Notes under the pieces: generated by a model | Told to the model about the DNA's origin: nothing | The model's input: the letters and a program-made list of their open reading frames with translations, nothing else | Database searches by the model: none | Assembly: GCF_000005505.3 (NCBI RefSeq) | Contig: NC_016134.3 | Coordinates: 38,316,150-38,380,149 of the forward strand | DNA from: Brachypodium distachyon | Lineage: Eukaryota > Streptophyta > Magnoliopsida > Poales > Poaceae | Length of the DNA: 64,000 nt | Reading direction: 5' to 3' | Translations under genes and position numbers: made by a program | Shown: positions 9,645 to 21,767 of the stretch, piece after piece | Layout of the letters: the number at the start of each line of letters is the position of its first letter | Position numbering within the stretch: position 1 is the stretch's first letter

Positions 9645-12600
9645 GGCTATCTCAAAAGAAAATAAAATCTTGCAGCGGAAGGCAGAAGATATAGGAGTCC
9701 CATAACAACTCCACAGTCGAAACATGTTGGAATGTAAACTCGCAACCCTAACAATTTGTACCTCACTCTTCACCTGGTTCACCTGCAACCTTTAAACGTT
9801 GCAGCCACTAGGGGGTCAATACATTGAATGTATTGGCAAGTTCACCAAAGGGTTATAGCAGACCTAACAAGTATATGCATTATTTGGCAAGCTAGAGGTT
9901 TGGCTATTTGCCTAAAAGCATCAATGTTTCATCTTATCATTTCTAAACAAATAGTTTTATCACTATTGGACACGGGGTAGAAACACCCATGCTCCTATGA
10001 ACCTAGAGCACATTGAGTAGATACATCAATTGCTCCTACCCTGTTCAAACCATTCATTTTATTTAAGAAATTGGAATGAGTGAGACCTTCCTTACAGCCC
10101 CCATATCTAGTTGCTCATAATTGTCCATAACCAGGGACACGGCTAAGTATTTAGTTTGACACTCTCGAGAGATTGTACACATTCCCACAAGAATTCGACG
10201 TGTTAATCCCTTGCTGTCTTGAGGGTAGAGTAGCAACGGCATCGACTTCAAGAATTTTCAGAACACCCAGACCACCTGAGGGACCTACGTTCCCACCTAC
10301 ACGGCTACATCTACACAATCCCTCGGATCTGGGTTCATATTTCTTACTCCATCCAGCCAGAGCCCATATTAGCATGTGGTTGTACTGAAAACTAGTCCAG
10401 TCTCTGGTTACCCCGGGTGGCATCCCACATTTGCGAAGCAGGCGCTCCCATAGAAATGGCAAAACGACTCATAGAAATGGACCTAACGTCGCATACGTCT
10501 CCAATACTCAAAGCAGCCCACCCAGGACGGTTCATTGAATTACTTGTTTTGCCATACACGAGAAAAACCATATTTTAATTCAAGAACATCACATTGTAAT
10601 AATACCACCCTCGTATACTATCATAGCATAGCATTTTACTACTACGATGGCAATTGGTGGTAAGGACATGGCAACGGTATCCTATACTATTAGGAGAAAT
10701 CATAGCTAGCATAGATACAATAATAATCCTAACAATGCAACTAATAAAACTAGTGCATAATAAAATAATAGGATGATGGTCAAAGTAAACTTATCTGATT
10801 AGTGTCTTTGTATTCTTTTTCTTTTCGATACCCACAGTTACCGCACTTCGTATAATCTATCGCGAAGAACGAAAAACAATAATAAATAACTATTCGAGAA
10901 CTCCAAATCATAACTCCAATTAAAAAACCAAAAGCAAATACAAAGTTTAAATTAAATAGTACCTAACTACTGTTAGGTTGTCCTAGGCATAGATTTAAGA
11001 GGTAGGAACAAGGTTAGGACAAAAGCGGAGTTAGAATGGAATTGATTTGGTAACCAACAGGCTGTTAACAGATACAATTTTTTAGGGGGCGTGGGCTACT
11101 GTAGATTAACTTTGGAAGGTGTACAAAGTGGTCCCGAAATTAGAGTTTGGTGTACTCTAGTTACAACAGAAAGAATGCACTGGTTTGAAACTATGGATCA
11201 ACAGATATGCCTCTTCGAAGGTAGCTAACTAGTAATCAGACTGCAGCAGATACAATTTTCAACTGAAAATACACTATTGATTATGAACTGGAACAAGGTG
11301 AACAAATTGGACTAGTGTGAGGAGGGTGATCTATTCTTTGTATTTCATAAGGAATTGGCTTAATAGGCCAGACAGATAAAAAGATATGAGCTTGTAAAGA
11401 CGGCTAGTCAGATTCAAACAGATCAAAGATACTAAGTTCTACTGAAAAGGTACTGGTGCTAGAGCGTTCTAATGACAGAAAACAAATAAGATAAAACAAA
11501 GGTCATACTGCACTCTTGGATTTCCACTGGTTTCATCCTAAACGGATACGTGATACACAAACTGATGACAGAACAACAAGGCTAATCTATAAGAAAGTTT
11601 CTGAATTCATGGCAGAGAAACGGCCATGGGAGGCTCTTAAAGATACAGTTTTGCAACGACGATGCATTAGTGTGGATGAACTTGGAAAGGTGTTAAAAGA
11701 GGTCTAGGATGTAGATTTGTATTTGATCTTAACATGAAAGTAAGAATCATCTAATTTGAAGTAATGGCTCAAAAGATATAGGTTCCGGAAGACAGCTAAC
11801 TGATGTGACAGTGTTAACAGATACGACTTTTGATTGAAGATGCACTTATGTAGAAATATTCTAACTTGCACACCAAGTACACTAACGTGTAGAACATGAT
11901 CTAATTGATGAACTACAGAAGGTTTGGAACCAAACGGATCAATGGAAAAACCTACATGAATTTTGAAAGGTGACTAATCCAGAAACAACATGCAGTGAAT
12001 AGCAATTTCAAACGAATATGTACTACATAATATCATTGGGAAGGGGTATACAAAGTGATCTAATCCATGGATAATGATGTGTTCTAACTACAGCAAAAAG
12101 AATCGGATCAAAATGGTCTATGGTTCAAAAGATACGGGCTTCCAAACATGTCTAATCAAAACAGATCATGCTGAAAGTTTTCTCACCGAAACGGAGTTCG
12201 CCGGAGTTCGGAAAATGGCAAAGGAGTCGTCGGCAGGGTCGGTGTGGTTGGTGAGGAGGCTAGGGACGTGCACGGCGTCAAGGCGGACGTCGTGACGCGG
12301 TCGAAACGGTTGGAGAGGCTTCTGGACGGCCACGGGCGGAGCTCCGGATGCGACGTCCGCATGGGGTCGGGGACGTCTCGGCCAACGTTGACGGTTCTTC
12401 GCAAAACCTTGTCAAAGGGGTAGAGGGGGGTCATGGGAGGGAACCGCTGAAAAGAATTTGGAAACGAACCTTCGAGGAGAGCTCACCGGCAACAATGGCG
12501 GTGTCGACGGGCGGAGACGGGCGTCGATGGTGCGGGATCTACAGAGGGCTAGAGGCTAAACATTTTACATGGGAATGGGAGAGGAGAGGCAAAGGCTCAA

Positions 12601-14020
12601 AGTGACGCGCGTGGAATCCTTTTATACTGGCCGAGAAGGGAGATCGGGCATTGAATGTCGACAGGCGGCATTCGGGGCGCATCTTTTGGAAAAGGCCATT
12701 ATGAGAGGAAACTTCAAATTGATTGCCTGAATCGGTTCCCGAGATGGTGAGGATTGATGAGGTGGTTTCCTTTCGAAGAGAGACGCGCGGGAAGAAAAGA
12801 AATCCAAGGAAGGAATCATGGCAGGAGGGGCTTTTTTTTCGTGCAGAGGAGGAAGAAGACCAGCACGAGCTCGTGCTCACTAGGCTGGGCTGCTCGGCCA
12901 GGTAAGTTAGGCCGGCCCAGTTTGGATCGGTCCATTCTCTTTTTTTCGTTCTTTTTTCTATTTTCATCTATATCTTTTGATTCCTAACTCCAAATAAGTC
13001 CAAATAAACTTCAGAAAATTTGTAAATTCAAATCCTCCAAAGTGTGAGCTTTTGGGACTTGAATCCTTTCAAAATAAAATAAGTAAAAATACTTTTGCTT
13101 ATATAAATGTCTTTAGGGCTTTATAAGTAGTAAATAAAATAGATTTGGAAATCTATCATGAAACATTTGTTTCATAAATTAGTTTAAACTGCAATAAAAA
13201 ATATTGGGTTGGCATATTTTGCACTAAAACCCTTCCTTAGCTAAATACCCCATTGGGTTGAACTCTAAATAATTGAACTCCAAATAAAATCTCATAATAA
13301 TTACATGGTTCACTAAATTCCCAAATAGTTTTATAACACCAAATCACAAATCATGTAAACCATCGCAGATGTTTCCAACTATATATATATTTGGGAAGTC
13401 ACGTTATCCCACTCTCAATGACAGAATAAATGTTGAAATAATATTTGCACATGAGGACGTCGCGTTATCCTCTTCTCGAATATTTGATAGTTTCCTCTCG
13501 GAAACAAAATTAACACGACAAAACAATTATCGAGAAAAACATAGGTGAATCATTAAATACGTTTTCCAACCATATACTTGGGAAAGTCATATTATTCCCT
13601 TTCTTTAACATTTAAATAAATGTCGGAAATTATTTCTAATTGATTCAAATATTCCAACGATGCTCTCAAATGGTCATGGTATCCAAATTGGAAACTTAGT
13701 GTGCTAATAAATCCTTCAAAAAGAAAATAGGATTTATTAAGATGCGAATAATAGTCCGGATAAAATCATAATATACAAATGGTTCTAAATAAAGTACATT
13801 GAACTTACATAGATCTTCCAACCATATTGTATAAATTTTGGATAGTCATATTAATCCACTCTTTTGTTGAATAACATGGTGTGGAAAAAAAAATTAAATA
13901 AGTCCTAAAAATTTGAAATCCTTCAGGATTTCACATCCAAAATATTTCCAAAGCCAATATTTTATTTAAAATAATTATTTTATTTAACATTCCAATATGG
14001 GAAAATTCTGGGATGTTACA
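9645..14020 (-). mobile_element. Degenerate long solo LTR, copy 1 (TGTAACATCCC family)
   Basis: This AT-rich block interrupts element A. Read on the minus strand it begins TGTAACATCCCAGAATTTTC (14,020) and matches the 2.7-kb element at 42,058-44,775 over both ends: about 9,660-10,800 against 42,245-43,370, and 12,950-13,300 against 44,350-44,700. The other end is truncated at about 9645, lacking ~185 bp present in the second copy, so no target duplication can be read. The middle (11.05-12.1 kb) is a diverged internal repeat region (gttaacagatacaa / gttaacagatacga motifs). 13.37-13.9 kb holds several copies of a ~TTCCAACCATAT...GGGAAAGTCATATTA motif. No protein domain was found. The minus-strand GC-rich part near 12.2-12.6 kb could be the transcribed R/U5 part. 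Confidence 0.6.
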
Positions 14021-14756
14021 GGGGTTGCCGTGGACCAGGACTAGCCGGGCTGTGGGGGTTACCCCGGAAGACAGCATGAAGATCCCTGTCGGGACACCTC
14101 CCGGGAAGCTCACTTGCCAGGGAGGGTGTATCCTGGTGCAGGCACCTGCAACAGGGCCGGCGCCCAGTGCAGGCAGAGAATCGACGCCATGTGGCCGCTC
14201 GACAAGCCCCTTCTTTGCAGGGCTGGTTGGAGCATGGAGTGTGGCACAAGCTGAGGTTACCCGTCTCGTCAGCCTACAGTGAGTAGCTTGCAGTGAGTAG
14301 CCCGCAGTGAATCTAGGGCACGTGTGGCCCTAGCTACAGTGCGCCTAACCGTGCATGCACGCCAGCGCAGCAAGGGCAGCTGCCTTAGGTCTCCGTCCGA
14401 CGCGTATCCTAGGGCGGGTCCTCCATGCAGACCGTGGCACCTGTGGTGTTCCCTTGAGTATAAAAGGAGGACCCACGCCACCGGTCAGGGTGTTCGGTTC
14501 TGGTTCTTCTAGGGTTCTTCTAGGGTTGGACTCCCCCGACAACCTTGTAAACGTTTGCTCATTGGCTAATAAACACTCAGAAGCAGGACGTAGGGTTTTA
14601 CACCTCCGGGTGGCCCGAACCTGGGTAAACCGACTTGTGCATTGCAACGCTTGTCATTGGCCTCGCCGGCGATCACCGGAGCGATCCCCAACGCCCACTG
14701 CCGAACCAAAAAAGGGGTGCCTAGCATCCCCGGTGTCTAAGCCCCGGGCTACGACA
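14021..14756 (+). repeat. 3' LTR of element A (5' end truncated)
   Basis: This is the same family as the LTR at the window start. It has a TATA box (TATAAAAGG, about 14,459), AATAAA near 14,569, the gggttttacacctccgggtg block, and a terminal GGGCTACGACA ending in CA at 14,756. The expected TGTCG... start is missing because the preceding element junction at 14,020 removed ~150 bp or more. Element B sequence in the opposite orientation begins at the very next base. Confidence 0.8.
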
Positions 14757-15935
14757 CTAGTGTTATTTATCAACTTGTTTTGCCCAAGCTTTAATATATA
14801 TATCCAATGTTATTTTTACTTGCTTCTCTGCCTAAGACTAGCTTGCCGGGGAAGGGCTCTGTCCTTCTCGTGCTTTAGCCTTGCGTACCCAGGGACTCGC
14901 CAACCACGTGCTTGGCCCAACTAGGGAACCAGGACGGACCCGCAGTGCCGACCTTGGTCCAAACAGTAGCGGCTAGTCACTCCGCCCGCGGGTTAACTAC
15001 CTCAGCGCGCACGCCTTCGGGACGGACCCACGAGCCACGTGTGGGGGGCGTCCTCACCCTGCAAGCGTCCTTCCTACGCTCCGGCAACACGGGGACCGAA
15101 CCTACCCTAGCAAGTCAGCATTACTGAAGGGAAAAAACTAAGGACCCAAAGTGAGATACTTAGCTTCCCGGTCTCTTTGGATTTGTTGCACCTTGTTGAG
15201 AGCCGTGGCAAGGACCCTGTGGCAGTGCACCCTCCAGCGGCATGCGCGGAGGCATGCACCACCACAACGTCTTCGCGACGCCTCTCGCCCACTACATCTC
15301 CATTTTCGGTGTCTTTTCGTAAGAGATGTGACAGGGCCGCGATGGTGGGAACACCCTCTACGACAAGCGCAGAGGGATGCACCACCATCGCCTCTCTGCG
15401 ACATCTCTTGCCTTCCGGTGTCGTTCCATAAGAGATGTGGCAGGGCCACGGTGGTGGGAACACCCTCAGCGACGAGCGCAGAGGGAACACCACCACCATC
15501 GCTCCGCGACATCTCTTGCCTTCTTGTCCGTTGCTGGTGTTGCACTCGCCCCGGGCTCCTTAAATAGCTGAAGCGTTGCACTTGCCTCCACACGCCTGCG
15601 ACCACCAGTCGACGTGTGGAGGCGCTAGCCTTGTCTCAGTTTCTTGCATCGAGCCTCGAAGTAATTGCCATATATGTTCCGGGGCGTCCCGGCAACGAGC
15701 TTTGATTTTCGGGGTTCCGGCAGCCCCCTGCTCACAACCAAGGACGAGGAGACAATTATGTGCACCTAGAGCAGGAGACAGAAGCATTTATAAACAGCAA
15801 AGCACAATATTTATCCATGCAACTCTTATCTTTATTCAACTTTGTGCTAGTGGATTACAATCGGGACTTGCCCGGCTACACTAGCTTAAAGAGGTACGCT
15901 GCCGCAGCGTCACCTGTGCGTAAGGCGCCACTGTT
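14757..15935 (-). other. Element B 3' non-coding region
   Basis: Read on the minus strand this continues element B after its integrase stop: conserved 3' UTR (15,935-15,560, matching 6,440-6,700 of A), minisatellite (15,545-15,205), then spacer homologous to 7,500-7,850 of A. Homology to the spacer runs up to the end of the A LTR at 14,756, so the antisense ORF and 3' LTR of B are not here. No host gene is visible. Confidence 0.7.
15205..15545 (-). repeat. Minisatellite in element B 3' UTR, ~109-bp unit
   Basis: There are three units, with starts near 15,207, 15,329 and 15,438. They share GTGGCAGGGCC, GGTGGGAACACCCTC, AGCGCAGAGGGA and GCGACATCTCTTGCCTTC. On the sense (minus) strand the unit aligns with the array in element A (GGTGGTGCAT, GAGGGTGTTC, CCTGCCACAT), so the repeats share an origin. 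Confidence 0.75.
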
Positions 15936-17023
15936 TCATGGGTAGAACTTGTGTAGGTGCGCAATGTTCCAACTATTGGGCACCGGCAAGCCTTCTTCCG
16001 TTTCCAGGCGGACAGCCCCCGGTCTGGTCACCTGCACTACCCGGAAAGGGCCTTCCCAGATTGGAGTCAACTTGTTCCTGGCCTTCGTTCCTTGTATCCG
16101 GTGCAGGACGAGGTCTCCAACCTCGAGCTCCCAGGGACAGACTCTTCTGTCGTGATAACGACGGAGTCCCTGCTGGTAGCATGCAGCTCGTACAGCAGCC
16201 CGGCATCGAATCTCTTTGATGAAGGTAAGGTCATCATTCCTCTGCTCGTGTTGGCTCTTGTCGCCGTACGCGCGTACCCGAGGTGACCCATACTTGAGCT
16301 CGAGGGGCAGCACAGCTTCTGCCCCGTAGATGAGGGCAAACGGAGTTTGACCCGTCGCCCGACTCGGTGTGGTCCACAACGACCACAGCACGGGCTGGAG
16401 TTCTTCAACCCAGTGCTTCCTGTGGCCTTTGAGCTTGTCAAAGGTTACGTCTTGAGCCCCCGCAGCACCTCTGCGTTGGCTCGCTCATCTTGGCGTGGAA
16501 CTGGCATGCTTCACAGCACGGCCACAAGGATGGGATGACGTGCAGGGCTTGCGCTGGTTGGTTGCTCATCTTGGCATGGAACTAGCATGCTTCACAGGTC
16601 TTGACTAATTGCTCGACATCGACGAGTGCTGTCGGCCAGTAGAAGCCGTGCCGAAACGCTTTCCCAGCTAGTGTCCTGGAGGCCACATGGTGTGAGCATT
16701 TGTCTCAGTGTATATCTTCCAGCAACGCGCGCCCTTCCTCCTGGGGCACGCAGAGGAGCATGACTCCGTTAGGGCACCTCTGGTAGAGTTCTCCGTCCAC
16801 CAGGGCATACATTTTAGCTTGCCGGGCTACTCGCTCCACGGCAATGTCTTCCTTCGGGAGGGTCCCGTCCCTGAGGTAGCGAATAATATCTGCCCCCCAA
16901 GGTGGTGGTTCCCGGCTAGTGTATGCCACCAATTTGGTGGCATGGTCTCCTGCGGTTGCAGGGTCACCTTGAGTTGCCGGAGGGGCTTCCACGGCAACTT
17001 TCTTGGGGTCGACAGAGGGCTTC
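15936..17023 (-). pseudogene. Element B integrase with deleted catalytic core
   Basis: The N-terminal part (16,992-16,705, ARQAKMYALVDGELYQRCP) and the C-terminal part (16,391-15,936, with WEGPFRVVQVTRPGAVRLET and a terminal HLHKFYP) are homologous to A. The middle is missing: about 300 bp corresponding to 5,590-5,880 of A, which carries both catalytic Asp residues, is absent. At the scar the zinc-finger segment encoding CEACQFHAKMS occurs twice (16,596-16,564 and 16,515-16,483, 33 bp each; the first has a TAG inside). It cannot be an active integrase. Confidence 0.85.
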
Positions 17024-18270
17024 GACTACCTCTGCACGAACACCCCGGGAGGCACTTTGCTGCGTTCTGCTGCCCACTTGGACAGTTCATCCGCAACAAA
17101 GTTGTCCTTGCGCTTTACGTGTTCAAATCGAAGTCCTTTGAACTCCAATTTCCGCACTTCTTCCACGTATGCTGCCATCTGGGGGCAGTCGTAGTCCTTG
17201 TTCATCTGGTTGATCACGAGTTGGGAGTCCCCGCGAACAACCAGGCGCTTGATGTCGAGGGCGATCGCCGCCCGCAGGCCGGCAAGCAGTCCCTCGTACT
17301 CTGCTGTATTGTTGGTGGAGTTGGCGAAGTCAAGCTGGATTACAAACTTGAAATGATCTCCGGTGGGCGACTCGATCACCACTCCCGCGCCGGTGCCCTG
17401 CAAGCAGAAAGCGCCGTCGAAGTACATGACCCAGTACCCTTCGTGTAATGTGCCGGGGAGGCTCGCTCCCAGCTCTTCTTTGTCTATGCCCGTCGACGTC
17501 CACTCCGCGACGAAGTTAGCGAGAGAGACACCAACGTGATGCTGTTGGTGTTCGCGAAACGCAGCTCCCGGCTCTTCTTTGATACTCTTGGTGTTCGCAA
17601 AACGCAGCCCAAACTCCGCCAGCTCCATTCTCCACTCGGCCACCCTTCCGGTGGCTTCACGGTTGGTGAGGGCCCTCTCCAAACAGAACCCCGACACCAA
17701 CGTGATGCTGTGCGCCTGGAAGTAATGGCACAGCTTTCTTGAAGCGACCATGATCCCAAGAAGAAGCTTCTGGACCTGCGGGTACCGTACCCGGGCATCG
17801 CGCAACACCGTGCTAACGAAGTACACAGAATGCTGCACTAGCCGCTTGCAGGGAGCAGCCTGCATGGGCTGTCCCCCGGATCCAGGGACAGAGGAGGTAG
17901 CCGTGGGTTCTCCCGGCTCACAGGGAGCCCCTATTCCTTCTGTCTCAGCCCCCAGGAATTGCTCTTCCCTCTCGACGACGAGCATAGAGCTCACGACCTG
18001 ATCCGTTGCGGCTAGGTACAGCAGCAACGGCGCCCCTGGTTTAGGGGCGACGAGGACCGGCGGCGACTTCAGGTATCTTTTCAGGTCCTATAACGCCGCT
18101 TCCGCCTCGGGGGTCTAATTGATTGGACCCTTCTTCATTACGTTGAAAAAAGGCAGGGCTCACTCACCCAGCCTTGAGATGAAACGCCCCAGCGGCGCCA
18201 CGCACCCGTTGAGGCACTAGACGTCCCTAACCTTGCGGGGTGCCTCTATTTTCTCAATCGCTTTGATCTT
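17024..18270 (-). pseudogene. Element B RT C-terminus and RNase H
   Basis: The segment 18,027-17,024 is open for 333 codons and covers the RT connection region and RNase H: VMYFDGAFCLQGTGAGVVIE, TNNTAEYEGLLAGLRAAIAL, GDSQLVINQMN and ADELSKWAAE with all expected acidic residues. It stops at TAG about 17,027-17,025, the same position as the stop in A. Between 18,270 and 18,030 there are several stops in the frame (after ANP, after VRDV, at GE*A and within IN*TPEAE). An insertion of about 30 codons relative to A near 17.5-17.6 kb repeats the words FANTKSIK. It is a decayed sister of element A. Confidence 0.85.
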
Positions 18271-18999
18271 CTATGGATTGGCTTCGATTCCCCTGTGAGA
18301 GACCAAGAAGCCCAGCAAGTGCCCCGAGTCCACGCCGAACGTGCACTTCTCGGGGTTAAACTTGAGCTTGATCCTGCGGAGGTTGTCAAATGTCTCCTGC
18401 AGGTCGCCAACGAGCGAGTCCCTACGCCGCAACTTGACGACGATATCGTCCATGTAGGCCTCGATGTTTCGGCCTAGCTGGGGTCCCAGACACTCGCGCA
18501 GGGTGCGCTGAAATGTCGAGCCCGCGTTCTTCAACCCGAAAGGTATGCACGTGTAACAGTAGGAGCCAACCGGGGTGATAAACGTTGTTTTCTCCTCATC
18601 CTCGACTGCCATCTTGATCTGATGGTAGCCGGAGAAGGCATCCAGGAAGCACAAAGACTCGCAACCCGCTGTAGAATCTACTATCTGGTCGATACGGGGT
18701 ACAGGGAAGGGGTCCTTAGGACATGCACGGTTAAGATCGGTAAAATCAACACACATGCGCAATTTATTTCCAGCTTTTGGGACTACAACAGGGTTTGCTA
18801 ACCAAGTAGGGTATAACACTTCCCTGATCGCCCCAGCATTCTTGAGCTTCTCTACTTCCTGCTGGATGAAGTCCTTGTGTTCTTGCTCTTGCCGGCGAAC
18901 CTTCTGCTTGTCGGGCCGCGCGCCTGGCCGCACCGCCAGCCGATGCTCGATCACCTCCCTAGGGACTCCGGGAAGGTCTGATGGCTCCCAAGCGAACAC
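18271..18999 (-). pseudogene. Element B reverse transcriptase core
   Basis: This is a 242-codon open stretch with the N-terminal RT finger and palm: EHRLAVRPGARPDKQKVRRQ, RMCVDFTDLNRACPKDPF, FLDAFSGYHQIKM, and YMDD at 18,456-18,445. It is intact across the catalytic box, unlike the flanking regions. It ends at TAG (AAG in copy A). It belongs to the same Tat-like gypsy family. Confidence 0.88.
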
Positions 19000-19124
19000 A
19001 TCAGAGTTCTCCCGGAGGAAGGCGACGAGGGTGCTTTCCTACTTCTCGCCGAGGCTCGCACCATGGAGACGGTGCGTGCCTCGTTGCTGGCAAGCAAGGG
19101 CACCTTCTTGATCTTGGTTCCCTC

Positions 19125-21122
19125 CTACTTCAGCTTCGTGCCCTTGCTGACGTGCGGGCTGGACCTGGAGCTGCCCCCGGCGTCCTGTCCGGAGGCGGCT
19201 CGCGCCTTCTTCAGTGCGGGTTGTTCAGCCGCAAGTGGATCCTCGCTCCTGGCAACGTCGTAGTCGCCGAGATCCGCCACTGCGGAGGTCTGCGCGACCT
19301 CGCCCATGCACCAAGCCGCGTCCTTCAGGTCGCACTTGATGGAGAGAACGCCGTATGTCGACGGCATCTTCATCACGCCGTAGGCGCCATGCGTTGCCGT
19401 CATGAACTTGACCAGCGCTGGCCGACCAATTATCCCGTTGTACGGCAACAGGGTGTGAGCCACATCGAAAATGATGTGCTCGGTCCGGAACGCTTCCCGG
19501 GAGCCGAAGGTCACCGGGAGTGTGATTCGCCCCATGGGCTGCACCCCTCCTGGGTTAATCCCCCGGAATGGGTCGGTGGGCTTCATCTGCTCCAGGGGCA
19601 GCTGAAGCTTTTCCACCAGCTTGGCGGACAGCAAGTTGAGGATTGCCCCGCTGTCCCCCAATACCTTGGTCACCGTCACGTTGTTTATGATCGGCGACAC
19701 CACGAGGGGGAGAACCCCTGAACCCAAGGGACGGATCGGATGATCGTCCGAGCTGAAGGTGATCGGCATGTGCGACCACCTCAACGGCTGCTGCGCCTCC
19801 ACGCTGTGGAGGAGGGCGCAGACCTCACGCATAAGCCGTTTCACGGCAGCATAAGACGTGAGAGCATAGGCTCCCCCGTGGATCCAGGCGACATCGCGAG
19901 GTTCCTGGAAGCCAGGCTTGTCAGTGTCGTCGTCACTGTAGATATCCCCGTGCTGCTCAGCACGAGGCTTGTCGCGTCCTCGGAGAGGCCGGTCCTTGCC
20001 GCCGCGGGCCTGGCCGCGGCCCCCCGCAGGTTCTCCCTTGTCGCCGCTGGCTGCGCCCCGGTCTGCTCCGCAACGGGGGTTGTTTGGGCAGTCCCAGGAG
20101 AGGTGCCCGATATCCCCGCAGTTGAAGCAGGCCCCGGCAGCGCGGCGCTCCTCGTGGCGCTACTCGCACTTCTCCTTGATGGTCTGGAGAGTGCGGCAGT
20201 CCTGCGCGTCGTGGGTGGCGTTGGTGTGGATGGGGCAACGTGCGGCCGCTGCTGGCTTGCTGCCCGATGCTCCTGCCGACGCCGCCTTCTTTGTGGGCCT
20301 CTGGGGAGCCCCCGACTCCGTGGAGAGTACCTGCTTCCCGCCGCGCTTCCGGGAGCCCTTCTTCCCGGAGCCCTCCGGTGGGTTTGCCGCCGCTTTGGTG
20401 GCAAGCTCAGGCGCCAAACGCTCTTCCTCGGCCATCGCACATTTGTGCGCGAGAGCGTAGAGATCCCTGGTGGTCCGGATCCGGTGTGTGTTAAGCTTCT
20501 CACGCATCTTCGGGTCACGGACGTTGATGGCGTACGTGTTGATGATGGCGGCCGCTTCCAACTCAGGGATGGAGTAGGAGAGGTTGGAGAACCTGTTGGT
20601 GAAGTCCCGCGACGTCTCCTTCGGTTTCTGCACGACCGTGTGCAGCTCGGCCATGGTTCCCGAGCGCTTGTAGCCGCCCTGGAACGCATTCACAAATTGC
20701 TCGCGTAGGTCAGCCCAGGAGGCTATGGACCCGGTGGGCAGGTTGAACAACCAGGTCCTCGCTGCTCCTTTGAGGACCATTGGGAACCAGTTGGCCCTGA
20801 CCTTGTCGTCGGCGCCGATGGCGTGCATCCCCAACGTGTAGGTCAGGAGGAAATCCTTGGGGTTCATGGTCCCGTCGTACGTTCCAAGCGCCAGTGCTCG
20901 GAACTTGCGGGGCCATGTCACCCGGCGCAGCTCGTGAGTGAACGCGGCGCAGCCGTCCTCGGGGCCCATGGGAGCATCCTCCTGCTCCTCCGGGCGTTGG
21001 CGTTCTACTTCACGGTGGCGTCGGCGCTCCAGGCGCTGGCGCAGGTCTTCCTGCTGGCGGGCGTTCAGGACGCCCCTCGCGTCACCCCGTGAGACGGTCG
21101 GTGATGAATCCAAGGATCCCAC
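19125..21122 (-). pseudogene. Element B gag and protease (one nonsense codon)
   Basis: This is a single frame from 21,122 down to 19,125, interrupted only by TAG at 20,162-20,160, where copy A reads CAG (Gln). The order is Gag capsid-like region (VTWPRKFRALALGTYDGTMN; NWFPMVLKGAARTWL; DLREQFVNAFQGG), a basic region, the CCHC knuckle CFNCGDIGHLSWDC (about 20,133-20,092), then the protease-like part with DSGAILNLLS (D-S-G-A intact) and NGIIGRPALVKF. Since gag and protease share one frame, they were made as one polyprotein. An upstream extension (21,760-21,350) encodes the Ser/Thr/Arg-rich Gag N-terminus. The frame ends at TAG before RT. Confidence 0.85.
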
Positions 21123-21767
21123 GGGATCCTTGCCTCCTTGCCCTCCCAGCGGGGGAGTGTGTTCTCTGTGTCCCGAGATGCGAGGCGCGTCTCCGCGTCC
21201 CGGGTTCTGTTCCTGGCCTAAACTAGCCAGGGCGCCCTCGCCTTGCGGCAGCTAGGCGGTGAGTGTGAGGAGCGCGTCCAGCTCCGCACTCCATGCTTCA
21301 TGCGTCGGCGTGCCTTGCGGTGGCTCGTAGCGCACCATGACACAAGCGGCTATGATGGTTTCCGCTGGGGTCTAGGCGGGAGGCTGCCGATTCTTCGACC
21401 GGCTGCTCTCCGCCCTATCACCCGGTGACCTCGGATGAGTGGGACTAGACTCCGTCGGCGTCGCACGCGACGCACTGTGCTCGTGGCGCAGCTGTCGCTG
21501 CGCTTCTTTAGCCCGCGAGTGAGCTCGCTGGCCGGCGCGGGCGGCATTGTGGCTGCTCGCGCGACTGGCTCCGGCGCTGGGAGCCGCAAGCCCCCTCGGC
21601 CGGTTGTCTGCCGACGGCCGAGGAGGTGGAGGGGGCAGCTCCAGTTGCTGCCGCTGCTGTCGTGGAGGGGACCCCTAATCCCCTTGCACTTGTGACGCGC
21701 GCGCGGCGTCATTGGACCGAGTGCGCATGGCGAGAGTGTTGCGCAAGTCGACCCACTCATCCGAGGT

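Noticed and set aside
8743..9694. Plus-strand ORFs opposite the antisense ORF of element A
   Set aside because: They mirror the minus-strand coiled-coil frame, and their products (Ser/Ala-rich) have no support; the minus frame is matched in element C.
16708..17448. 246-codon plus-strand ORF over element B
   Set aside because: It is the reverse complement of RNase H/integrase coding sequence, which has clear motifs on the minus strand.
18981..20708. Plus-strand ORFs of 246 and 322 codons
   Set aside because: Shadows of the minus-strand gag-protease frame, whose CCHC knuckle and DSGA motif are explicit.
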